This document shows positions 1 to 5,094 of a stretch of DNA of 5,765 nucleotides, piece by piece. The stretch comes from Candidatus Sulfotelmatobacter sp. Lineage in GTDB: Bacteria; Acidobacteriota; Terriglobia; Terriglobales; Acidobacteriaceae. A program made the position numbers and the translations under genes. Each line of letters starts with the position of its first letter. The stretch's first letter is position 1. The notes beneath the pieces are model-generated. The model ran no database searches and had not been told where the DNA came from. It saw only the letters and a program-made list of their open reading frames with translations. The DNA lies in the NCBI GenBank assembly GCA_030037575.1, contig JASHRB010000649.1, positions 1 to 5,765 on the forward strand, read 5' to 3'.

Positions 1-2
1 CG

Positions 3-989
3 ATGGTTCGCAGCCGTGAGTACGCGAATGTCTTCATCAAAGACGAAGGCCTCAACCCCACCGGCTCGTTCAAAGCCCGCGGCCTTTCTGCCGCTGTCAC
101 CATGGCCCGCCATTTTGGCCTGAAAAAGCTTGCCATTCCTTCCGCCGGAAATGCCGCCAGCGCGCTCGCCGCCTATGCTGCAGCTGCCGGCATCGAAGCC
201 CACATTTTCATGCCGAAAGACGTTCCCCTCGCCAACCGCGTCGAATGCGACTATTACGGGGCGCAGGTCACGCTTGTCGATGGTCTTATCTCCGATTGCG
301 CGAAAAAAATTGCCCAGCTGAAAGAAAAGCCCGCCTGGTCGAAAGAAGGATGGTTCGACGTTTCGACGACGAAAGAGCCTTACCGCGTCGAAGGCAAGAA
401 GACCATGGGCTATGAAGTTGCCGAACAACTCGGATGGAAACTGCCGCAGGGCGTCATATATCCGACGGGTGGCGGCGTGGGCCTGCTCGGCATGTGGAAA
501 GCATTCGACGAACTGGAACAACTCGGCTTCATCGGCTCCGAGCGCCCCAATATGATCAGCGTGCAAGCCGCTGGATGTGCACCGATCGCGAAGGCCTGGG
601 ACGAAGGCAAAGCGGCCGCAGAAATGTGGACTGGGGCATCAACCATCGCGGCCGGCTTACGCGTACCGAAACCCTACGGCGATTATCTGATCCTCGAGAT
701 CCTGAAAAAAAGCGGAGGTCTCGCGCTTTCTGTCACCGACGCCGAAATTCTCGAAGCCGCTCGCCACTGGGCAAAGATCGAAGGCATCTTTGCCGCACCG
801 GAAGGCGCAGCGAGCCTTGTTGCCTATCAGAAGCTGCTGGAAAGCTGCTTCTTTTGCCCGGACGACACAGTCGTCTTATTCAACACGGGTTCTGGCCTGA
901 AGTATCTGGATGTGCTCAAAACAAAAGACCTGGCGCGGGTACCCTTGCCCGCGTCTCGCGCCATCGCCGGAATCATCGGACCTTACTGA
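3..989 (+). CDS. thrC: threonine synthase, 5'-truncated by the window edge
   Basis: PLP-dependent enzyme converting O-phospho-L-homoserine to L-threonine and phosphate, the last step of threonine synthesis, in the cytosol. The visible 328 residues show fold-type II PLP motifs in order: NPTGSFKARG at 18-27 with Schiff-base lysine K24, PSAGNAA at 46-52 (substrate/cofactor Asn loop), the phosphate-binding PTGGG at 154-158, PEGAAS at 266-271, and NTGSGLKY at 294-301 near the C-terminus. In typical threonine synthases the PLP lysine lies roughly 60-100 residues from the N-terminus, so the ATG at position 3 is almost certainly internal and the true start lies upstream of the window. TGA stop at 987-989. 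It converges on the minus-strand nucleotidyltransferase gene with only 6 nt between stops. A threonine dehydratase is the main alternative. The GGG phosphate loop, the long insertion after it and the NTGSGLKY ending favour threonine synthase. Confidence 0.9.
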   Translation: MVRSREYANVFIKDEGLNPTGSFKARGLSAAVTMARHFGLKKLAIPSAGNAASALAAYAAAAGIEAHIFMPKDVPLANRVECDYYGAQVTLVDGLISDCAKKIAQLKEKPAWSKEGWFDVSTTKEPYRVEGKKTMGYEVAEQLGWKLPQGVIYPTGGGVGLLGMWKAFDELEQLGFIGSERPNMISVQAAGCAPIAKAWDEGKAAAEMWTGASTIAAGLRVPKPYGDYLILEILKKSGGLALSVTDAEILEAARHWAKIEGIFAAPEGAASLVAYQKLLESCFFCPDDTVVLFNTGSGLKYLDVLKTKDLARVPLPASRAIAGIIGPY

Positions 990-995
990 GAGTAC

Positions 996-1742
996 TTACG
1001 CGAGCATCCCATTCCTCAAGTCCTGTTCGGCTTGTGTAATGTTTTCCGGCCGGCCCAAGTCTCGCCAGTAGTAATCGTCGGCGCGAAAATCAATGACTTT
1101 TTCACCCTGCGCAGCCAGCCGGAGATAACAATCGATGATCGAAAAAACGCCTTCCTCTATCATCATCGAGAAAATCCGCGGTGAGATTACGTGAATGCCA
1201 GAAAACGCGAGCGCCTGCTTGGTCGACCACGCGACGGCCTTTTCTGCGATGCCAGCCTTTCCCGCTCGCCACCCGCAAAGCTGATCGTGCTCATCAAAGA
1301 GCAAGTATCGAGAAGTCTTGCGCTCCTGCACTGCCAGTGTGGCTAGCGCTCCACGTTCTAAGTGAAACTCCACCATGGGCTGCACTGGGATCCTGCTGAT
1401 CACATCGACATTGTGCAGAAGGAAGGGCGCATCGCCTTTTGAAGAATCCTCCAGAAAAAACCAGCTCGCTTTTTTCAACCCGCCGCCAGTGTCGAGCAGA
1501 ACCTGTTCATGCGAAATCTCAATGCGCATCCCAAAGTTGTCGCGCATTTTCAAATAATCGACGATCATGTCGGCAAAGTGATGCACATTCACGATCGCTT
1601 CGCGAACGCCTAACTCTTTCAGGCGCGACAATGTGATTTCGAGCAGTGCCTGCCCGCCCACTTCGACCAATGCTTTTGGCCGGTCGTTGGTGAGCGGCCG
1701 AAGCCGTGTTGCCAACCCCGCAGCCAAAACCATCGCCTTCAT
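996..1742 (-). CDS. MurU-like sugar-1-phosphate nucleotidyltransferase
   Basis: 248-residue nucleotidyltransferase of the GT-A/NTP_transferase fold, joining a nucleoside triphosphate to a sugar 1-phosphate in the cytosol. The N-terminus has the signature MVLAAGLATRLRPLT at 4-18 followed by RPKAL at 21-25 (the catalytic lysine is K23). DTGGG at 84-88 matches the ETGGG sugar/nucleotide loop of MurU, NVD at 111-113 supplies the first metal-binding Asp, FSGIHVISP at 180-188 and YWRDLGRPE at 225-233 give the second Asp (D228). These blocks and the order match N-acetylmuramate-1-phosphate uridylyltransferase (MurU, about 223 aa), although the NGD motif reads NVD here. The ATG overlaps the stop of the kinase-RapZ gene by ATGA, which implies translational coupling and supports a shared pathway: kinase makes sugar-1-P, this enzyme makes the UDP-sugar. 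A mannose- or glucose-1-phosphate transferase is possible; family is certain, substrate is inferred. Confidence 0.88.
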   Translation of the reverse strand: MKAMVLAAGLATRLRPLTNDRPKALVEVGGQALLEITLSRLKELGVREAIVNVHHFADMIVDYLKMRDNFGMRIEISHEQVLLDTGGGLKKASWFFLEDSSKGDAPFLLHNVDVISRIPVQPMVEFHLERGALATLAVQERKTSRYLLFDEHDQLCGWRAGKAGIAEKAVAWSTKQALAFSGIHVISPRIFSMMIEEGVFSIIDCYLRLAAQGEKVIDFRADDYYWRDLGRPENITQAEQDLRNGMLA

Positions 1743-3202
1743 GGCGTCGAGTTTCCCGGAACAGGATTTTCCAATTCACGATGATGCACCACCACTTCAA
1801 CTCCATCCCTTCCGCGCAATCTCTTCGCCAGTTGTTCCGCCAAATAGACCGACCGATGTTGCCCGCCCGTGCACCCGAAGGCCACCATCAAATTCTTAAA
1901 GCCACGCTGCTGATAATTCGCCACGCTTGCGTCCACCAGCAACATCACGCTCGCCAAAAACTGATGCACGCTCTCCTGCTGATTCAGATAATCAATGACC
2001 GCCGCATCTTTACCGGTAAGTGCCTTGAATCTCTCTTCACGCCCGGGGTTGGGCAAGCTGCGCCCATCAAACACAAATCCTCCCCCGTGGCCGCCCTCAT
2101 CCTTCGGCCAGCCCCGATGAAACGAAAAACTCGTGATCCGCACGGCCAGGTTATCGGCGTCAGAAGCCAACCGCTGCAACTTCTTTGAAGCCAGCATATT
2201 GTTGAACGCGCCCAGCAACGCCGGCAGTTCGATCGGCAGCTTCACGTTGTGCAACAGCCAGCGCACATTCTTCAGAGCGTACGGCACGCTCTGCAGAAAA
2301 TGAGTTTTGCGTTCATAGAACCCGCGAAATCCATATGCTCCGAGCGCCTGCAGAATACGCACATAAACATAGGCATAGTAGTGCCGCAGGAAAGCCTCGC
2401 GATCAAGTTGGATATATTTCCCAGCTTCGGCGATATAAAGATCGAGCAATTGCTGGCGCAGATCCGGCGGCAAATCAGCTTTCGCATCGAACAGAAGCGA
2501 AGCGATGTCATATTGCAGCGCGCCCTTTCGCCCGCCCTGGTAGTCGAGAAAAAAAGGCTCGCCATCGCACAGCATGATGTTGCGCGATTGGAAATCGCGG
2601 TAAAGAAAATATCCGCTGTCGGCGCTCAGGAGAAACTTCGTCAACCGCTCGAAATCGTCTTCCAACGCCTGCTCATTGAAGGGAACGCCCGCAAGTCTGA
2701 GAAAGTAATATTTGAAGTAATTCAAGTCCCACGCGATCGATTGCCGGTCGAAACTTCCCCGCGGATAACACACTGAATAATCCAAGTCTTTTCCGGCCTC
2801 AATCTGGAAGCGGGGCAAAACGGCGACCACTTTGCGATAGGCATCGACTGCGCTCGCAGCGACGCTCTCTCCCGAGCGATGTTTCGACAGAAACTCAAAC
2901 AAGGTGGTGTCGCCGAAATCCTCTTCCAAATAAGCTCCCTCGTTCAAATCCTCGGCATAGATCTCGGGAACAGGAAGTCTGTGCTTCCGAAAGTGGCGAG
3001 AGAATGCCAGAAATGCCGCATTTTCTTCGCGCACACTATATAGAATTCCGATGACGCTGAGCTTCTCAGTCGAAAGGCGGATGATCTTCCGTCCCGAGCC
3101 TCCCAGTTCGCCTTGCAGCGGCTGCGCGCGCACAGGCACAACGCGAAATCGAGTGTCGAACATCCGCTTGAGAATGTCGATAGATTCGTTATCCGCTGCC
3201 AT
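1739..3202 (-). CDS. AmgK-like sugar kinase fused to RapZ C-terminal domain
   Basis: 487-residue two-domain protein. Residues about 15-340 are an aminoglycoside-phosphotransferase-fold kinase: Gly-rich loop GELGGSGRK at 31-39, LPVPEIYAEDL at 76-86, EEDFGDTTLFEFL at 93-105 (AmgK-like LGDTT block), catalytic loop YRDFQSRNIM at 201-210 with D203 and N208, and metal-binding LDYQ at 219-222 followed by QYDIASLLFDA at 230-240. The DxQ form and these flanks resemble AmgK, the anomeric MurNAc/GlcNAc kinase of cell-wall recycling. Residues about 354-478 match the RapZ C-terminal domain: ITSFSFHRG at 356-364, FVFDGRSLPNPG at 376-387, LTGKD at 395-399, FGCTGGQHRSVY at 442-453 and HHREL at 473-477. In E. 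coli RapZ this domain senses glucosamine-6-phosphate and binds GlmZ/GlmY RNA. The N-terminal P-loop domain of RapZ is absent; GGSGRK is not a Walker A. First gene of a coupled operon with the MurU-like gene. The HRD histidine is Tyr (Y201). The start at 3202 has only a weak upstream GGG as ribosome site. Domain calls are firm; substrate is inferred. Confidence 0.88.
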   Translation of the reverse strand: MAADNESIDILKRMFDTRFRVVPVRAQPLQGELGGSGRKIIRLSTEKLSVIGILYSVREENAAFLAFSRHFRKHRLPVPEIYAEDLNEGAYLEEDFGDTTLFEFLSKHRSGESVAASAVDAYRKVVAVLPRFQIEAGKDLDYSVCYPRGSFDRQSIAWDLNYFKYYFLRLAGVPFNEQALEDDFERLTKFLLSADSGYFLYRDFQSRNIMLCDGEPFFLDYQGGRKGALQYDIASLLFDAKADLPPDLRQQLLDLYIAEAGKYIQLDREAFLRHYYAYVYVRILQALGAYGFRGFYERKTHFLQSVPYALKNVRWLLHNVKLPIELPALLGAFNNMLASKKLQRLASDADNLAVRITSFSFHRGWPKDEGGHGGGFVFDGRSLPNPGREERFKALTGKDAAVIDYLNQQESVHQFLASVMLLVDASVANYQQRGFKNLMVAFGCTGGQHRSVYLAEQLAKRLRGRDGVEVVVHHRELENPVPGNSTP

Positions 3203-3300
3203 CGCAAACCCAAGATAACACCAACCAGCCGAATCGCCTTGTTCTTAGTAATGGCTGTCTCCTCCGTGGTTAAGAATTCACAGGATCAGAATCGCGCAAC

Positions 3301-3329
3301 TTGCGAAGTAGTCAACCGCTCCTTATTCT
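3301..3329 (+). promoter_or_regulatory. possible sigma70-type promoter for the AlaX-like gene
   Basis: TTGCGA at 3301-3306 and TATTCT at 3324-3329 are separated by 17 nt and each matches four of six consensus positions. Transcription from such a promoter would begin near 3336, leaving a leader of less than about 10 nt before the TTG start at 3344. That fits the lack of any Shine-Dalgarno sequence there. It sits in the 141-nt gap between divergent genes, where promoters are expected. The match is by eye and modest. Confidence 0.3.
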
Positions 3330-3343
3330 AAATTCTGACAACC

Positions 3344-4573
3344 TTGACCGATCGTCTCTACTATCACGATTCCTTCCTTTACGACTTCAACGCCGAGGTT
3401 CGCTCGATTATCGAAACTCCGCGCCCCGGATTGATTCTCGACAAGACCGCTTTCTATCCCACCAGCGGGGGCCAGATTCACGACACGGGCTGGATCTCCG
3501 TGGCGGATGCCCCGAACTCGAAACTCCCTGTGAGCGAAGTTGTCGATAACGAAGATGGACATGTTGTCCACTATCTCGAAGCTTCCGTCAAAGATCTTCA
3601 GCCTGGATTGCGCGTTCACGGAGAGATAGACGGTTCGCGCCGCAGAGATCACATGCAGCAACATTCAGCCCAGCACGTGCTCTCTGCGGCATTCGTCCGG
3701 CTGTACAACATGCCAACCGTTTCGTTTCACATGGCAGATGATTACTGCTCGATCGATCTCGACACTGCTGCCCTGACCAAAGAGCACGTCGAATCGGCCG
3801 AGAGACTGGCCAATGAGATCATCCTCGAAAATCGCCCAGTTGATATTCGCTTCGTTAGGCGCGACAAGGCAGCGAAACTCGGGCTGCGCAAACTTCCTCC
3901 TGCCGAACCCGAACAGCTTCGGCTGATCGACATTCGTGACTTCGATCTCACGGCCTGCGGAGGGACGCACGTAAATCGGACGGGACAGATCGGATGCATT
4001 CTACTGCGCAAAACCGAAAAAGTGCGCCAGGGATATCGAGTGGAATTCGTTGCCGGCCAGCGAGCGATGTCCACTGCGCGCAAAGATTTCTCGGCGCTAA
4101 CTGAAACGGCATGCATGTTTTCAGTGCAGATTTATGATCTTCCGCAACAAGCGCGAAAGTCTTTGGAAGCAATCAAATCGCTGCGCAAAAAATGCGAGGA
4201 ATCACAAGAAGAGTTGGCTGCTGCGCTTGCCGCGACTTTGCTTTCCGAAACTGCTGAAAACAAGGGCCGCAAGATTATCGTGCGCGCTTTCGTTGGCCGC
4301 GATCTGAATTTTCTCAAGCTGCTGGCGCAGAGGATCACGCGCCAATCGTCGTCTGCCGTTGCGCTGCTGGCATCGGAATCGCCGCAGGCCAACCTCGTCT
4401 TTGCTCAGTCTGCGGGCCAGCCTTACGACATGAATGCGCTGCTGAAAGAGATGCTGTCCAAAGGCGGCGGCCGTGGCGGAGGTAGCAAGGATCTCGCGCA
4501 AGGCGGTATGGAAAACGCGGAGGGCATTGCTGCTGCGCTGGCTGTGGCCAAAGAGAAGTTGAATTCCCTGTGA
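3344..4573 (+). CDS. alanyl-tRNA editing protein, AlaX-L type, with DHHA1 domain
   Basis: 409-residue stand-alone relative of the editing half of alanyl-tRNA synthetase; such proteins hydrolyse Ser- or Gly-mischarged tRNA-Ala in trans. An OB-like N-terminal domain carries FYPTSGGQIHDTG at 37-49. The editing core has the zinc motif HSAQH (H107, H111) and the partner CGGTH (C205, H209), so all four ligands are present. A helical, probably coiled-coil stretch lies at about 264-300, followed by a DHHA1/C-Ala domain ending in the Gly-rich KGGGRGGGSKDLAQGG at 373-388. No aminoacylation domain is present. The length is close to archaeal AlaX-L (about 400 aa). The start is TTG at 3344: an in-frame TAA at 3329-3331 closes the frame upstream, only ATT 3332 and CTG 3335 are alternatives, and no ATG follows before residue 104. 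Divergent from the kinase-RapZ operon. Annotation pipelines may call it a DHHA1-domain or phosphoesterase protein; the zinc motifs favour tRNA editing. Confidence 0.88.
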   Translation: MTDRLYYHDSFLYDFNAEVRSIIETPRPGLILDKTAFYPTSGGQIHDTGWISVADAPNSKLPVSEVVDNEDGHVVHYLEASVKDLQPGLRVHGEIDGSRRRDHMQQHSAQHVLSAAFVRLYNMPTVSFHMADDYCSIDLDTAALTKEHVESAERLANEIILENRPVDIRFVRRDKAAKLGLRKLPPAEPEQLRLIDIRDFDLTACGGTHVNRTGQIGCILLRKTEKVRQGYRVEFVAGQRAMSTARKDFSALTETACMFSVQIYDLPQQARKSLEAIKSLRKKCEESQEELAAALAATLLSETAENKGRKIIVRAFVGRDLNFLKLLAQRITRQSSSAVALLASESPQANLVFAQSAGQPYDMNALLKEMLSKGGGRGGGSKDLAQGGMENAEGIAAALAVAKEKLNSL

Positions 4574-4750
4574 AAAAAAGGTTTGTGAGCATTACACGAA
4601 GCATTGCACAGGGCAGAGTTGAGGGATGATGGCTTGCTGCTATCAAGGGGACTTTCGCAGGTGGCACTGGCGGATACACCTGAATGGAATGCATACTCAG
4701 TGAAGATGAAGTGACGGCTCGAAAAGCATGTTTGAGGACCAGCGTTACAG

Positions 4751-4770
4751 CTTGCGAGTGTTTGCGAGTA
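4751..4770. repeat. two-unit 10-nt tandem repeat
   Basis: CTTGCGAGTG (4751-4760) is followed directly by TTTGCGAGTA (4761-4770), sharing the 8-nt core TTGCGAGT. It could be a slippage duplication or a pair of protein-binding half-sites spaced one helical turn apart. No function is assigned. Confidence 0.45.
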
Positions 4771-4773
4771 GTC

Positions 4774-4788
4774 CCAGTTTCGCACTGG
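4774..4788. other. small stem-loop in the intergenic region
   Basis: CCAGT (4774-4778) and ACTGG (4784-4788) form a perfect 5-bp stem around a TTCGC loop. No T-run follows on the plus strand, so it does not look like an intrinsic terminator. It follows the tandem repeat directly. Confidence 0.35.
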
Positions 4789-4865
4789 TGGTCGTAGTGG
4801 CGAAAGGTGATTCGTGCCAACGTGGATCTTAAGCGGGGCGCCCTTTTAAATGCGTTGTGGAACAA

Positions 4866-4993
4866 TGGAGCCGCCAAGGATGGGCGGTTAGCTCAGCTGG
4901 TAGAGCGCCTGCCTTACGAGCAGGCCAAAATTTCATTTAAGTCGTTGCTTCGATTGCGGTTAACTGAGGTCCAGCCATCCTTGGCCTGCTCCA
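4866..4993. repeat. imperfect inverted repeat enclosing the tRNA fragment
   Basis: The left arm at 4866-4883 and the right arm at 4975-4993 are reverse complements in 17 positions: 6 bp (4866-4871 with 4988-4993), a 1x2 mismatch, then 11 uninterrupted bp (4873-4883 with 4975-4985). The arms enclose 91 nt. The left arm includes the first two G of the tRNA acceptor stem, so forming this stem would disturb the tRNA. A second perfect 11-bp pairing, GAGCAGGCCAA (4918-4928) with TTGGCCTGCTC (4981-4991), uses the same right arm and excludes the first. The arms could be ends of a small non-autonomous element, a template-switch quasi-palindrome, or a switching RNA. The sequence match itself is certain; the interpretation is open. 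Confidence 0.75.
4882..4925 (+). pseudogene. 5' half of tRNA-Val(TAC), 3' half missing
   Basis: The first 44 nt or so match a bacterial tRNA-Val: 5' acceptor strand GGGCGGT at 4882-4888, TA, D stem GCTC/GAGC (4891-4894 with 4903-4906) around AGCTGGTA, then anticodon stem CCTGC/GCAGG (4908-4912 with 4920-4924) with loop CTTACGA, giving anticodon TAC at 4915-4917. After that the homology stops. No variable loop, no G-stem/TTCGA T arm in the expected place, and no ACCGCCC 3' acceptor strand appear within the next 150 nt. TTCGATT at 4949-4955 is flanked mostly by wobble pairs and has no matching acceptor strand after it. As it stands this cannot fold into a tRNA. It is either a remnant, or a gene split by the adjacent mobile element with its 3' half beyond the window. 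Confidence 0.72.
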
Positions 4994-5094
4994 AAGTTGG
5001 TCCAAAACCAGTATGTCGATTCCTAAATAACATTGCAATACCACCGGTTGTGGTGTAAGCTTGCCGGCATCCCCTCTGTGGATGGTGTTTGCCG
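4994..5094. other. segment between inverted repeat and transposase gene
   Basis: AT-richer than its surroundings and without a recognisable gene. It contains two hairpins: ACCAC (5040-5044) with GTGGT (5050-5054), loop CGGTT, and CATCC (5068-5072) with GGATG (5080-5084), loop of 7 nt. The second covers the likely ribosome site GGATGG of the transposase. The left end of the IS probably lies here or further left. IS630 elements insert at TA, and TA dinucleotides at 5039 and 5056 are candidates, but without the right end the boundary cannot be fixed. Confidence 0.35.

Larger units (their letters stand above)
4574..4865. other. intergenic stretch with no convincing gene
   Basis: I see no protein gene here. 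A 19-codon frame (GTG 4570 to TGA 4629) overlaps the AlaX-like stop but resembles nothing. Visible structure is limited to a 10-nt tandem repeat at 4751-4770, a hairpin at 4774-4788 and a weak -10-like TTAAAT at 4846-4851, about 30 nt before the tRNA fragment, without a good -35. A GC-rich GGGGCGCCC followed by TTTT at 4835-4847 makes at most a 3-bp stem, too weak to call a terminator. Confidence 0.5.

Noticed and set aside
434..1039. 201-codon plus-strand frame inside and beyond thrC
   Set aside because: Arg-rich, low-complexity shadow in another frame of thrC; no recognisable domain.
3083..3109. Walker A-like GGSGRK in the kinase
   Set aside because: It lacks the GKS/T ending and sits where the APH Gly-rich loop is expected, so it is not the RapZ P-loop domain.
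4335..4877. 180-codon minus-strand frame
   Set aside because: It is opposite the DHHA1 end of the AlaX-like gene, which has clear family motifs; the reverse frame has none.
4866..4889. Circularly permuted tRNA, with CCGCC (4871-4875) as the 3' acceptor strand ahead of GGCGG
   Set aside because: The 7-bp stem with loop AAGGATG is real, but no T arm precedes it: the upstream hairpin has a 3-nt loop and no TTCGA.
4944..4965. T arm of the tRNA displaced by an intron (TTCGATT loop at 4949-4955)
   Set aside because: The stem pairs mainly by wobble, lacks the G53-C61 pair, and is not followed by ACCGCCC; bacterial tRNA introns normally lie in the anticodon loop.
4807..5058. 83-codon plus-strand frame containing LAQLVERLPYEQ
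   Set aside because: That peptide is simply the translation of the tRNA D and anticodon arms, a common false gene call.
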